Below the pieces are notes generated by a model, which was given only the letters and a program-made list of their open reading frames with translations, did no database searches and was not told the origin of the DNA. A stretch of DNA of 64,000 nt from Zoogloea dura (GTDB lineage: Bacteria > Pseudomonadota > Gammaproteobacteria > Burkholderiales > Rhodocyclaceae): NCBI RefSeq assembly GCF_012927165.1, contig NZ_JABBGA010000001.1:558001-622000 (forward strand), given 5' to 3'. Shown piece by piece: positions 51,121-60,474 of the stretch; position 1 is the first letter of the stretch; every line of letters starts with the position of its first letter. Made by a program: the position numbers and the translations under genes.

Positions 51121-51226
51121 CCCCGCACAAGCGGGGATTGCGTCTCGCCCGCCGGGCATCGAGACCCGCCAGACAACGCCACTGCCGAGATGCCGGCAGG
51201 CGTGAAGATCCGACGAGGACACCCGC
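51121..51226 (+). promoter_or_regulatory. Structured leader of the antiporter gene, switch-like
   Basis: GCGGGG (51131-51136) can pair either with CCCCGC (51121-51126, ACAA loop) or, through GCGGG, with CCCGC (51222-51226) immediately before the start codon. Between them are a GTCTCG/CGAGAC stem (51142-51165 region) with an inner GCCC/GGGC, and a CTGCCG/CGGCAG hairpin (51183-51200 region). The Shine-Dalgarno GAGGAC lies between the last hairpin and the start. A mutually exclusive pairing of this kind is riboswitch-like. Confidence 0.4.
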
Positions 51227-52480
51227 ATGACCCCGACGACCATCCAGCTGCTTGGCGCGATCCTGTTCGCCATCGCAATCCTTCACACCTTCGCCACCAA
51301 GTTCTTCGAGCGCCTGGCCCATGCCGAACCCCGGCACGCCGGCCTGTGGCACCTGCTCGGCGAGGTCGAGGTGGTCTTCGGCTTCTGGGCGATGGTGCTG
51401 ATGATCGCCTTCTTCGCCATCGAAGGCTCAACACCGGCCATTGAATACATCGAGTCGCGCAACTTCACCGAACCGATGTTCGTGTTTGCGATCATGGTCA
51501 TCGCCGGTACCCGCCCCATCCTCAACAGCGCCTCGCTGATCGTCAGCCTGCTTGCCCGCGCCCTGCCCCTGGGGGGCTCCGCCGGCACCTACCTCACGGT
51601 ACTGACCCTGGTTCCCTTGCTTGGCTCTTTCATCACCGAGCCCGCCGCGATGACCCTCGCCGCCCTGATCCTGCGAGACCAGTTCTTCACCCGCGGGTTG
51701 TCCGCGAGGTTGATGTACGCCACCCTCGGCGTGCTTTTTGTGAACATTTCCATCGGCGGCACCCTGACCCCCTTTGCCGCACCACCGGTGCTCATGGTGG
51801 CGGCCAAGTGGGAGTGGAACACCGCCTTCATGTTGTCCGCCTTCGGCTGGAAGGCCGCCATTGCGGTCGTGATCAACGCTGCCGCCACAACCCTGCTGTT
51901 CCATCGGGAGCTGTCCGCCCTGTCGCCGATCGGCCGCCAGGGCGCACGCAGCCCCCTGGTGCTGACGGCCGTGCATGTGCTGTTCCTCGTCGGCGTGGTG
52001 GTCTTCGCCCACCATCCGGCCCTCTTCCTGGGACTGTTCCTGTTCTTCCTGGGCGTGGCCCATGCCTACACCGAACACCAGGACCGCCTGATCCTCAAGG
52101 AAGGCCTGCTGGTGGCCTTCTTCCTGGCCGGGCTGGTGGTGCTGGGCGGGCAGCAGCAGTGGTGGCTCCAGCCCTTGCTGATGAGCATGAGCAGCAGCGC
52201 GGTGTTCGTCGGCGCCACGGTCCTCACCGCCTTCACCGACAACGCCGCGCTGACCTATCTCGGTTCGCTGGTGGAAGGCCTGTCGGACGACTTCAAGTAC
52301 GCCCTGGTGGCCGGCGCCGTCACCGGCGGTGGCCTGACCATCATCGCCAACGCGCCCAACCCGGCGGGGGTCTCCATCCTCAAGGGCAGCTTCGCCGACG
52401 AGTCGGTCAATCCCGGTGGCCTGGCGCTGGCCGCGCTCGCTCCCACCCTGGTGGCGGCTGCAGCCTTCGCCCTGCTGTAG
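51227..52480 (+). CDS. Putative Na+/H+ antiporter family membrane protein
   Basis: 417-aa integral membrane protein with 10-12 hydrophobic segments, resembling the family annotated as putative Na+/H+ antiporters in proteobacteria. Characteristic segments are PLLGSFITEPAAMTLAALIL, FVNISIGGTLTPFAAPPVLMVAAKW and ATVLTAFTDNAALTYLGSLV. The half-helix DNA/TDN and TEP motifs resemble ion-transporter superfamily members. The ATG at 51227 is preceded by GAGGAC. It is preceded by a highly structured leader that could sense a cation. Transported ions are inferred from the family only. Confidence 0.82.
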   Translation: MTPTTIQLLGAILFAIAILHTFATKFFERLAHAEPRHAGLWHLLGEVEVVFGFWAMVLMIAFFAIEGSTPAIEYIESRNFTEPMFVFAIMVIAGTRPILNSASLIVSLLARALPLGGSAGTYLTVLTLVPLLGSFITEPAAMTLAALILRDQFFTRGLSARLMYATLGVLFVNISIGGTLTPFAAPPVLMVAAKWEWNTAFMLSAFGWKAAIAVVINAAATTLLFHRELSALSPIGRQGARSPLVLTAVHVLFLVGVVVFAHHPALFLGLFLFFLGVAHAYTEHQDRLILKEGLLVAFFLAGLVVLGGQQQWWLQPLLMSMSSSAVFVGATVLTAFTDNAALTYLGSLVEGLSDDFKYALVAGAVTGGGLTIIANAPNPAGVSILKGSFADESVNPGGLALAALAPTLVAAAAFALL

Positions 52481-52605
52481 GGGCAAGAGGTCTATCCCTC
52501 CGTCCGGATAAGCTTAGGCGGATTAAATGGTTCATTCGCTGGTGGGAGCCGACTAGACTGCACAGCACGCGACCACCTCCGTCGCGGCGATCCGGAGCCT
52601 CCACC

Positions 52606-53226
52606 TTGCGGTACACCATTCTCATCGTTCCCGGCTTTCATGGCAGCGGCCCGGCCCACTGGCAGAGCTGGCTGCAAGACCGCGTGGCCCAGGCCCGGCG
52701 GGTGGACGGCATCGACTGGGAGCGCCCCGTGCTCGCCGACTGGGCGGCCGCGGTGGGCCGCAGCATCGACGCGGCCCCCGGCCCAGTGCTGGTGGTGGCC
52801 CACAGCTTCGGCTGCCTGGCATCGGTACGTGCCGCGGCCAGGCGCCAGCATCGGGTGGCCGGGCTGATGCTGGTCGCCCCGGCCGACCCCGAACGCTTCG
52901 GCCCGGCCGGTCTCCGCGACCAGGATCGGGAGCCCGGACAACAGAGTGTCGCCGCCCACATTCCCGACAGCCCCCTCGGAGTGCCCAGCCTGGTCGTGGC
53001 GAGCACCAACGATCCGTGGGTACGCCTCTCATCAGCCGCCTACTGGGCCGACCGATGGGGCAGTCTGCTGGTCAATGTCGGAGCGGCCGGCCACATCAAC
53101 GTGGATTCGGGTCACGGCCCCTGGCCCCGCGGCCTCGAGCTGCTCGACGCACTTCATGCCACCTGCGACGGGCTGCCGCTGGGCAGCATCAACGAGCGTC
53201 CCGGCCAGCAGGCTGCTGCCCACTGA
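52606..53226 (+). CDS. Alpha/beta hydrolase, RBBP9/YdeN family
   Basis: 206-aa small serine hydrolase. The start ILIVPGFHGSGPAHWQSWLQ is the RBBP9/YdeN hallmark (PGxxGSGxxHWQ). The nucleophile elbow is VVAHSFGCLAS, the acid is in VVASTNDPWV and the catalytic His is in VGAAGHINVDSGHGPW. The start is TTG at 52606 with GGAG 8 nt upstream; no ATG lies near the conserved N-terminus. The substrate is unknown. It is convergent with cysB, separated by a strong hairpin. Confidence 0.88.
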   Translation: MRYTILIVPGFHGSGPAHWQSWLQDRVAQARRVDGIDWERPVLADWAAAVGRSIDAAPGPVLVVAHSFGCLASVRAAARRQHRVAGLMLVAPADPERFGPAGLRDQDREPGQQSVAAHIPDSPLGVPSLVVASTNDPWVRLSSAAYWADRWGSLLVNVGAAGHINVDSGHGPWPRGLELLDALHATCDGLPLGSINERPGQQAAAH

Positions 53227-53270
53227 TTCCGGAGGTCGTACCGCCATTGGTGGAACCCCGCCAGATGCGG

Positions 53271-53307
53271 CGAGGCCCGGACAGCAGGCATGCCGGTCCG
53301 GGCCTCG
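53271..53307. terminator. Bidirectional hairpin between the hydrolase gene and cysB
   Basis: CGAGGCCCGGAC (53271-53282) pairs perfectly with GTCCGGGCCTCG (53296-53307) around a 13-nt loop, between two convergent genes. Neither side has a strong T-tract. Confidence 0.6.
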
Positions 53308-53333
53308 ATGTGTGAGGGAACTCGCCCGGTCGA

Positions 53334-54281
53334 TCAGAACTCCGGACCGTAGCCCTCCTTGTCCGGCCGCAGAGCGGCACGCACCACGACTTCGCTCAGG
53401 GATTCCGCGCACAACTCGATGAAACGGTAGGCAAAGCCGCGCAGGAAGTGCCCGCGTCGCACCGCGATGCGGGTGATGTTCTCCTCGAACAGGTGGCTGC
53501 TCGGCAACATGTGCAGGCCCTGGTCCCGGTTCGGGTCGTAGGCCATCGACGCCACGATCCCCACGCCCAGCCCCAGCTCCACGTAGGCCTTGATCACGTC
53601 CGCATCGAGGGCCGACATCACCACGTCGGGCGTCAGTCCGGCCTTGGCGAAGGTCTCGTCGATCTTCGCCCGGCCGGTGAAGCCTTCGTGATAGGTGATC
53701 ACCGGATGCTCGGCAATCGCTTCCAGGGTGAGCGGCTCGACCGACTCCAGCGGATGGCCGACCGGCACGATCACCGAATGGTGCCAGCCGTAATACGGGA
53801 AGGACACGAAGTCGGGCACCCCTGCGAGGGACTCCGTTGCAATGCCGATATCGGCACGACCGTCCTGCAGCATGGTGACGATCTCCGTCGGGCTGGCCTG
53901 GTGCAGCACCAGGTGCACCTTCGGGAAGGCCTGCTTGAACTGGGTGACCACCCGCGGCAGCGCATAACGTGCCTGGGTGTGGGTGGTCACCACGGTGAGC
54001 TGGCCGTGGTCCTTGTTGCTGAACTGCTCGGCGATGCTCTTGATGTTGCGGGCATCCATGAGCATGCGATCCACGATGTGGACCAGCTCCTGGCCCGGCT
54101 CGGTCAGGCCGAGCAGGCGCTTGCCCTTGCGGATGAAAAGTTCGAGGCCGAGCTCGTCCTCGAGGTCCTTGATGTGCTTCGACACGCCTGACTGAGAGGT
54201 GAACAAGGCATTGGCCACCTCCGTCAGGTTGAAATTGCGGCGCACCGTCTCGTGGATGATGCGCAATTGCTGAAAATTCAT
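53334..54281 (-). CDS. cysB: CysB-type LysR transcriptional regulator
   Basis: 315-aa LysR regulator. The N-terminal winged helix reads [37 protein letters not shown], the highly conserved CysB/Cbl sequence. The effector domain contains THTQARYALPRVV, the inducer (N-acetylserine) pocket region of CysB. CysB activates sulfate assimilation under sulfur limitation. ATG 54281 overlaps the cysA stop, so the regulator is the last gene of the sulfate transporter operon and is probably co-expressed with it. Cbl is an alternative label; CysB is favoured by context. Confidence 0.93.
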   Translation of the reverse strand: MNFQQLRIIHETVRRNFNLTEVANALFTSQSGVSKHIKDLEDELGLELFIRKGKRLLGLTEPGQELVHIVDRMLMDARNIKSIAEQFSNKDHGQLTVVTTHTQARYALPRVVTQFKQAFPKVHLVLHQASPTEIVTMLQDGRADIGIATESLAGVPDFVSFPYYGWHHSVIVPVGHPLESVEPLTLEAIAEHPVITYHEGFTGRAKIDETFAKAGLTPDVVMSALDADVIKAYVELGLGVGIVASMAYDPNRDQGLHMLPSSHLFEENITRIAVRRGHFLRGFAYRFIELCAESLSEVVVRAALRPDKEGYGPEF

Positions 54282-55390
54282 CAGATCACCCAGTTTGGCG
54301 CCTGGCTGGCGCCACTTGCAGCAGCATTACGTTCAAAAACCCTGAGGCGGGAGGGTACCAGACGAACGGCCTGACCTTCCTCCAGCCCCAGTCGGGCGAC
54401 CTCGGCGCGGGTGATCTCCACCTCGAAAACCTCGCCCGTGGAGCCATTCAGGCCATCCAGCTCGACCCGGGCCGTCACACCAAAGGCCAGGATGCGGCTG
54501 ATCTTCGCGGCCACCCCACCGGCCTCGCTGCCATCCACCACGATGTCGATCTCGTGCGGGCGGGCAAAGGCGAACACCTCGGAGCCGTGGGCAAGGTCCA
54601 CCTTGCCCGGCGCCAGCCGGTCCTCACCCACATGCACCGCCTCGCCTTCGACGCGGCCGTGAAAGAGGTTCACCGAGCCCAGGAAGCTGTACACGAAGGG
54701 CGATGCCGGGTGGCGATAGACCTCTTCCGGAGTGCCCACCTGCTCGACCTTGCCATGGTCCATCAGCACTACCCGGTCGGCCACTTCCAGCGCCTCTTCC
54801 TGATCGTGGGTGACGAAGATCGAGGTGATGTGCAGCTCATCGTGCAGGCGGCGCAGCCAGCGGCGCAGCTCCTTGCGCACCTTGGCATCGAGGGCGCCGA
54901 AGGGCTCGTCGAGGAGCAGCACCCGCGGCTCCACGGCCAGGGCGCGGGCCAGCGCAATGCGCTGGCGCTGGCCGCCGGACAGCTGGCTCGGGAAACGGTC
55001 GGCCACCCAGTCGAGCTGGACCAGCTTGAGCAGCTCCAGCACCTTGGCCTTGATCGCCTTCTCCGACGGGCGCGTGGCGCGCGGCTTCATGCGCATGCCG
55101 AAGGCCACGTTGTCGAAGACGGTCATGTGGCGGAACAGGGCGTAGTGCTGGAACACGAAACCCACCTGACGCTCGCGCACATGGGTGTCCGACGCGTCCT
55201 GCCCTTCCAGCAGCACCTGGCCGCTGTCGGCCGACTCCAGCCCGGCGATGATGCGCAGCAGGGTGGTCTTGCCGCAACCGGAGGGGCCCAGCAGGGCCAC
55301 CAGCTCGCCGGTGGGAAAGTCGAGGGACACGTCCTGCAGCGCCGTGAAGCTGCCGAACTGCTTGCGGATGTTATTGACCTGGATGCTCAT
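54281..55390 (-). CDS. cysA: Sulfate/thiosulfate ABC transporter ATP-binding protein
   Basis: 369-aa ATPase subunit. Walker A is [15 protein letters not shown], the signature is [15 protein letters not shown], Walker B is [12 protein letters not shown], and the switch His is in [16 protein letters not shown]. The C-terminal region has a TOBE-like regulatory domain. It energises sulfate import through CysT and CysW. It starts 45 bp after cysW and is coupled to cysB through the overlapping ATGA. Length and order (sbp-cysT-cysW-cysA-cysB) are canonical. Confidence 0.96.
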   Translation of the reverse strand: MSIQVNNIRKQFGSFTALQDVSLDFPTGELVALLGPSGCGKTTLLRIIAGLESADSGQVLLEGQDASDTHVRERQVGFVFQHYALFRHMTVFDNVAFGMRMKPRATRPSEKAIKAKVLELLKLVQLDWVADRFPSQLSGGQRQRIALARALAVEPRVLLLDEPFGALDAKVRKELRRWLRRLHDELHITSIFVTHDQEEALEVADRVVLMDHGKVEQVGTPEEVYRHPASPFVYSFLGSVNLFHGRVEGEAVHVGEDRLAPGKVDLAHGSEVFAFARPHEIDIVVDGSEAGGVAAKISRILAFGVTARVELDGLNGSTGEVFEVEITRAEVARLGLEEGQAVRLVPSRLRVFERNAAASGASQAPNWVI

Positions 55391-55435
55391 CTGTTCATTC
55401 CTCGCGTGTATTCGCTTCCGCCCCGGGGCGGTGGT

Positions 55436-56332
55436 TCATTCGTCGTCGTTGCCGAAGCTGGACTTGCCGGCCTGGCGCTCGACCCACCCCTTGATGACCA
55501 GGGTCACCAGGGCCAGCAGGGCCAGCAGGGAGGCCACCGCAAAGGCGGCCGCGAACTGGTATTCGTTGTAGAGAATCTCCACGTGCAGCGGCATGGTGTT
55601 GGTCATGCCGCGGATGTGGCCGGACACCACGCTGACCGCACCGAACTCGCCCATCGCCCGGGCGTTGCACAGGATCACGCCGTACAGCAGGCCCCACTTC
55701 ACGTTAGGCAGGGTCACATGCCAGAAGGTCTGCCAGCCCCGCGCGCCCAGCACGACCGCGGCCTCCTCCTCCTCCTTGCCCTGGGCCTCCATCAGCGGAA
55801 TCAGCTCACGGGCAACGAAGGGGAAGGTCACGAAGACCGTCGCCAGCACGATGCCCGGCACCGCGAAGATGACCCTCACGTCATGGTCAGACAGCCACGG
55901 GCCGAACCAGCCCTGGGCGCCGAACACGAGCACGTAGATCAGGCCCGAGACCACCGGCGACACCGAGAACGGCAGGTCGATCAGGGTGATCAGGAAGTGC
56001 TTGCCGCGGAAGTCGAACTTGGTGATGGCCCACGCCGCCGACACCCCGAACACCAGGTTGAGGGGCACGGCGATCAGCGCGGCGGTCAGGGTCAGCCGGA
56101 CCGCCGCGAGGGCGTCCGGCTCCAGCAGCGCGTTGATGTAGGTATCCCAGCCCTTGCGGAAGGCCTCCACAAACACCGCCACCAGCGGCAGCAGCAGGAA
56201 GAAGGCAAAGAAGCTCATCGAGACTGCGATCAGCGCCCACTTCACCCAGGTCGGCTCGCGGGTGGCGGCCTTGGATTCAAAGCGGGCGGACTGGTCCCCC
56301 GCCCCATGCAGAACTGCAACAGCGCCAGCCAT
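55436..56332 (-). CDS. cysW: Sulfate ABC transporter permease CysW
   Basis: 298-aa inner-membrane permease with six hydrophobic segments. The coupling-helix motif [28 protein letters not shown] is the EAA loop contacting CysA, and [19 protein letters not shown] is CysW-specific. ATG 56332 overlaps the cysT stop (ATGA). It forms the heterodimeric channel with CysT. Confidence 0.96.
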   Translation of the reverse strand: MAGAVAVLHGAGDQSARFESKAATREPTWVKWALIAVSMSFFAFFLLLPLVAVFVEAFRKGWDTYINALLEPDALAAVRLTLTAALIAVPLNLVFGVSAAWAITKFDFRGKHFLITLIDLPFSVSPVVSGLIYVLVFGAQGWFGPWLSDHDVRVIFAVPGIVLATVFVTFPFVARELIPLMEAQGKEEEEAAVVLGARGWQTFWHVTLPNVKWGLLYGVILCNARAMGEFGAVSVVSGHIRGMTNTMPLHVEILYNEYQFAAAFAVASLLALLALVTLVIKGWVERQAGKSSFGNDDE

Positions 56333-57171
56333 CAGCGGGCCCTCCCGGTACGTTTGGCTGTCCAGGCCTGGAGGCCGTTGATGATCAGCAGCAGGATGAA
56401 GGAAAAGATCAGCATCACCACCGCCACCGCTGTGGCGCCGGCATAGTCATACTGCTCGAGCTTGGTGATGATCATCAGCGGGGTGATCTCCGACACCATG
56501 GGAATGTTTCCGGCGATGAAGATCACCGAGCCGTACTCACCCACGGCACGCGCAAAAGCCAGCGCGAAGCCCGTCAGCAGCGCCGGGAACAGGGTCGGGA
56601 AGACCACGTAGCGGAAGGCCTGCCAGCGGCTGGCACCGAGGCTCACCGCAGCCTCTTCGTATTCGGTGTCCAGGTCCTCGAGAATCGGCTGGACGGTCCG
56701 CACCACGAAGGGCAGGCCGATGAAGACCAGCGCCACCAGCACCCCGAGCGGCGTGAAGGCCACCTTGATGCCCAGCGGCTCCAGCACGCTGCCGACCCAG
56801 CCGTTCTTGGCATACAGAGCGGTCAGGGCAATGCCGGCCACCGCCGTGGGCAGGGCGAAGGGCAGATCCACCAGGGCGTCGACCAGGCGCTTGCCGGGAA
56901 AGGAATAGCGCACCAGCACCCAGGCCAGCATCAGGCCGAACACTGCGTTGATGGCCGCGGCGATCAGCGAGGCGCCAAAGGACAGCCGGTAGGACGCCAA
57001 CACCCGCGGCGAGGTGGCGGCATCCCAGAAATGCTCGAACCCCAGCGAACCCGCCTTGAAAAACACCGCCGCCAGCGGGATCAGCACGATCAGCGACAGG
57101 TAGCCCAGGGTGTAGCCCAGGCTCAGGCCGAAGCCGGGCAGCACGCGGAAGGAAGTCGACGACGAAGCCAT
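56332..57171 (-). CDS. cysT: Sulfate ABC transporter permease CysT
   Basis: 279-aa inner-membrane permease, partner of CysW. It has six hydrophobic segments. The EAA-type motif is [30 protein letters not shown], and [18 protein letters not shown] is the CysT counterpart of the CysW segment. ATG 57171 overlaps the sbp stop, and its own stop overlaps cysW, so sbp-cysT-cysW are translationally chained. Confidence 0.96.
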   Translation of the reverse strand: MASSSTSFRVLPGFGLSLGYTLGYLSLIVLIPLAAVFFKAGSLGFEHFWDAATSPRVLASYRLSFGASLIAAAINAVFGLMLAWVLVRYSFPGKRLVDALVDLPFALPTAVAGIALTALYAKNGWVGSVLEPLGIKVAFTPLGVLVALVFIGLPFVVRTVQPILEDLDTEYEEAAVSLGASRWQAFRYVVFPTLFPALLTGFALAFARAVGEYGSVIFIAGNIPMVSEITPLMIITKLEQYDYAGATAVAVVMLIFSFILLLIINGLQAWTAKRTGRAR

Positions 57172-58184
57172 CAGCGTTTCACCACGATCTGGTCATACAC
57201 ACCGCCATCGGCAAAGTGGGTCTTCTGCACCGCATCCCAGCCGCCGAGCTTCTCTTCCACGGTGAAGGTCTTCACCGCCGGGAAACGGCTGGCGTACTTC
57301 TTCAGGATCGCCGGATCACGCGGGCGGAAGTGGTGCCGGGCGATGATCTCCTGGCCTTCCGGGGCGAACAGGAAGTTCAGGTAGGCTTCAGCGGCCTTGC
57401 GGGTGCCGCGCTTGTCGACCACCTTGTTCACCACCGCCACCGGCGCCGCGGCCTCGATGGACAGGGAGGGGTAGACCACGTCGAACTTGTCGCCGCCCAC
57501 TTCCTGGTCGATCAAGGTGGCTTCGTTCTCGAAGGTGATCAGCACGTCGCCGATATCCCGCTGGGTGAAGGTGGTGGTGGCGCCGCGGCCGCCGCCGTCC
57601 AACACCGGCACGTTGGCAAACAGCTTGGTGACGAAGTCGCGGGCGCCCGCCTCGTTGCCGCTCTTCTGCAGCGCGTAGCCCCAGGCCGCCAGATAGGTGT
57701 AGCGGCCGTTGCCGGAAGTCTTGGGATTGGGCACGATCACCTGCAGGCCGGCACGGGTCAGGTCGGACCAGTCCTTGATACCCTTGGGGTTGCCCTTCCG
57801 GACCAGGAAGATGGTGGTGGTGGTGTAAGGCGCGGCATCATGGGGAAAGGCCTTGCGCCAGGCCGGCGACACCAGGCCGTTCTTCACCAGGGCCTCGATG
57901 TCCGGCGCCTGGTTCATGGTCACAACGTCGGCCTCCAGACCGGCCACGACAGACTGAACCTGCTTGCTGGAGCCGCCATGGGACTGATTGATGCCGAGCT
58001 TGTCGCCACCCGCCTTCTGCCACTTGGCGATGAAGGCCGGATTCACATCCTTGTAGAGCTCCCGGGACACGTCGTAGGAGACATTCAGGAGGGTGGTATC
58101 CGCCTGGGCCGATACCGGGCCCAGCGCGGCGATAGCCAGGAGTGCAGCAGCCAGGGGGCGCAGAATGATGCGGGTCGGGGACAT
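57171..58184 (-). CDS. sbp: Periplasmic sulfate-binding protein
   Basis: 337-aa solute receptor. The signal peptide (MSPTRIILRPLAAALLAIAALGPVSAQA) is followed by TTLLNVSYDVSRELYKDVNPAF, and HGGSSKQVQSVVAGLEADVVTMN is the sulfate-site signature. I placed the start at ATG 58184 because AAGGAGAAG lies about 7 nt upstream; the longer frame reads into the promoter. It is first of the sulfate operon. Thiosulfate-binding CysP is an alternative name; the family members are not separable here by eye. Confidence 0.95.
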   Translation of the reverse strand: MSPTRIILRPLAAALLAIAALGPVSAQADTTLLNVSYDVSRELYKDVNPAFIAKWQKAGGDKLGINQSHGGSSKQVQSVVAGLEADVVTMNQAPDIEALVKNGLVSPAWRKAFPHDAAPYTTTTIFLVRKGNPKGIKDWSDLTRAGLQVIVPNPKTSGNGRYTYLAAWGYALQKSGNEAGARDFVTKLFANVPVLDGGGRGATTTFTQRDIGDVLITFENEATLIDQEVGGDKFDVVYPSLSIEAAAPVAVVNKVVDKRGTRKAAEAYLNFLFAPEGQEIIARHHFRPRDPAILKKYASRFPAVKTFTVEEKLGGWDAVQKTHFADGGVYDQIVVKR

Positions 58185-58380
58185 GGAGCTTCTCCTTTTA
58201 TTCGAGTAGGCCTCGAGTCTAGGGAGGAGCCGCAACGCACCAAACCAATAAAAACGGCTTTATATATTCCTCAATGGAAAATGCGACAACCTCGATCCGT
58301 TCACATGGTTATAAACAAACCGCGCCGCTCCCGAAAACACCCCTGAAACCGAACCCAACCCCCCATCACCGAGAGCCCCC
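58185..58380. promoter_or_regulatory. sbp upstream region (probable CysB target)
   Basis: 196 bp between sbp and a divergent lipoprotein gene. An AT-rich patch at 58241-58275 contains an inverted repeat ATAAA (58248-58252) / TTTAT (58259-58263), placed 64-79 bp upstream of the sbp start. Position and composition suit a CysB activation site; CysB sites are degenerate, so this is tentative. Confidence 0.35.
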
Positions 58381-58914
58381 ATGAAACCCCTCAGCCCGGC
58401 CTCCACCCTCGCAGCCCTGTGCCTGAGCCTCGCCGCCTGCGCGCAACTTCCACTGGCAGGCGACCCTGCAGCAATCCGCAGCCTGGCCGATGCCCGGCGC
58501 ATCCTGGGCGACCCGGCCCTGCGCTGGTCCAATCCGGATGGCGGCGAACAGCTCGCCTTCCCCCAGGGCCCGATGGGCTACCGGACCTGGATGGTGCATA
58601 CGGCGGCCGACGGGCGGGTCCTGTCCATGGAGAACGTGATGAGCATGGCTCATTTCGCCCGCATCCTGCCCGGCATGAGCCAGGACGAGGTGCTGCGCAT
58701 CCTGGGGCCGTCCTATCCCGGCTGGACGGTGTATTACAAGGCGCGGGACGAGCTGGTGTGGGAGTGGCGCTACTGCGACGTGTGGGCCGAGCCGGCGCGC
58801 TTTGACGTGCTCTTCGACGGCCGCAGTGCCACCGTGCGCAGCACCATGAGCCAACCCGAAAGGTTGTCCCAACCCTGGGGCCGGGGCGACCGGCGGGAGT
58901 GGTGCAGTCCCTGA
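58381..58914 (+). CDS. Outer-membrane lipoprotein, BamE/SmpA-like, function unknown
   Basis: 177 aa. The N-terminus MKPLSPASTLAALCLSLAAC ends in a lipobox (LAAC) with the lipidated Cys at position 20. The next residue is Ala, which favours outer-membrane sorting. The segment ILPGMSQDEVLRILGPS followed by VYYKARDELVWEWRYC has the helix-turn-strand pattern of the SmpA/OmlA (BamE) fold, here as a stand-alone, longer variant. The ATG follows GAGAGCC. It lies between sbp and the corC-like gene with no obvious partner. I would not call it bamE without an alignment. Confidence 0.7.
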   Translation: MKPLSPASTLAALCLSLAACAQLPLAGDPAAIRSLADARRILGDPALRWSNPDGGEQLAFPQGPMGYRTWMVHTAADGRVLSMENVMSMAHFARILPGMSQDEVLRILGPSYPGWTVYYKARDELVWEWRYCDVWAEPARFDVLFDGRSATVRSTMSQPERLSQPWGRGDRREWCSP

Positions 58915-58969
58915 GGGTACAAGCCCCGGGTATCCCTCTGGAGTGCAGCCGCCATGACCAGCGGGGGGG

Positions 58970-60283
58970 CTAGTCCTCTTCCACAGGTGCCAGGGCCAGT
59001 GACATCAACACCTTGTCCACCCGGTTGCGGTCCATGTCCATGACCTCGAAGCGCCAGCCCAGTACCTCAAAGTGATCGGTGGCCACCGGCACACGGCCCA
59101 GGCTATGCATGATGAAGCCCCCCAGGGTGTTGAAGGAATGCTCCTCTTCCCCGGGCAGGTCATCGAAGATATCCAGCTGCGACTTGAGGCGCTCGATGCC
59201 CACGTCGCCATCCACCAGCCAGGAGCCGTCCTCGCGCTGCAGCATGTCGCGGTCTTCCGGCGCCTCGGGCACCGACAGCTCGCCAACGATCGCAGCGAGC
59301 ACGTCGGTCAGGGTCACCAGGCCCTGCACATCGCCGTATTCGTCAATCAACAGGGCGAACTGCAGACGGGCCCGCCGGAAGCTCTCGAGCAGCTGGGTGG
59401 TGGACACGGTCTCCGGCACGTACAGCGGCGGGCGCAGCATGGTCTCCAGATCGGCCAGCTTGAGACGTTCCCCGCGCAGGGTCTTTTTCAGCAGATCGCC
59501 GGTCTGGAGTACCCCGAGGATATGCTCAAGGCCGTCGCGGCATACCACGACACGGGAATAGCAGGTATCCACCAGGCTCTGCCATACCGTCTCTTCATCC
59601 TCATCCAGGTCGATCACGAACATCTCCCGGCGGGGCGTCATGATCGCCGAGATGCGCTGTTCATCCAGGCGCAGCACATTGGAAACGATTTCCTGCTCGC
59701 TCTCGTGGAAGACCCCAGCTTCGGCCCCCTGCTCCATCAGCACCTTGATCTCGTCATCGGTGACCGGCGGCTCTTCCTTGCGACGGGCGCCCAGCAGGCG
59801 GAGGATGGCCGCCGAGGTGCCGGACAGCACAGTGACCAGCGGATGGGACACGCGGGCCAGGATTATCATCGGCCGGGCGATCAGGGTGGCAATGCCCTCG
59901 GGCGCCAGCAGGGCCAGGCGCTTGGGCACCAGTTCACCGACCACGACCGAGAAATAGGTCAGGCCAATCACGGTCAGGGTGAGGGACACGCCCCTGGCGT
60001 AGGGCTCCACCAGGGAGAAGTGGGACAACCACTCAGCCAGCGGATCGGAGATTGCCGCTTCGCCGATGGCACCGCTGAGAATCCCTACCGATGTGATCCC
60101 GACCTGGATGGTGGACAGGAAGCCCGAGGGTTCCTGATGAAGCTGGAGCGCCGACTCAGCGCCAGGGCTGCCGTCGTCGGCAAGGTTCTGAAGACGGGAC
60201 TTGCGGGATGACACCACCGCCATCTCGGACATGGCGAACACGCCATTGAGGAGAATGAGCAGCAGCAGGAGGAGTAGATCCAT
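58970..60283 (-). CDS. CNNM/HlyC-CorC family membrane protein
   Basis: 437-aa transporter-like protein. The N-terminal DUF21 domain has membrane segments (LLLLLLLILLNGVFAMSEMAVVSSRKSRL; TVIGLTYFSVVVGELVPKRLAL). A CBS-domain pair follows (RISAIMTPRREMFVIDLD; LLIDEYGDVQGLVTLTDVLAAIVGEL), then a CorC/HlyC transporter-associated domain with GGFIMHSLGRVP. The family is linked to Mg2+/Co2+ efflux and resistance. ATG 60283 is preferred; the longer frame only reads antisense intergenic sequence. It is divergent from the TonB-like gene. Confidence 0.92.
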   Translation of the reverse strand: MDLLLLLLLILLNGVFAMSEMAVVSSRKSRLQNLADDGSPGAESALQLHQEPSGFLSTIQVGITSVGILSGAIGEAAISDPLAEWLSHFSLVEPYARGVSLTLTVIGLTYFSVVVGELVPKRLALLAPEGIATLIARPMIILARVSHPLVTVLSGTSAAILRLLGARRKEEPPVTDDEIKVLMEQGAEAGVFHESEQEIVSNVLRLDEQRISAIMTPRREMFVIDLDEDEETVWQSLVDTCYSRVVVCRDGLEHILGVLQTGDLLKKTLRGERLKLADLETMLRPPLYVPETVSTTQLLESFRRARLQFALLIDEYGDVQGLVTLTDVLAAIVGELSVPEAPEDRDMLQREDGSWLVDGDVGIERLKSQLDIFDDLPGEEEHSFNTLGGFIMHSLGRVPVATDHFEVLGWRFEVMDMDRNRVDKVLMSLALAPVEED

Positions 60284-60474
60284 CAGTTGAGCGGGCCGCA
60301 CATGCGGTACGACCCGGGGGTTTAACGAGCCGCCATTGTAACGGCTGGAGGCCTTTATACGAAAAGGGCCTTCCCTCCGTCCCGTGGGGCCTGAACAGTG
60401 CGCGCGCCGCCAAACGGGGAATTCCGTTACAAAAAGCATCCCGGGCTGGCAGACGCCGGTCTAAAATCCGGGCG

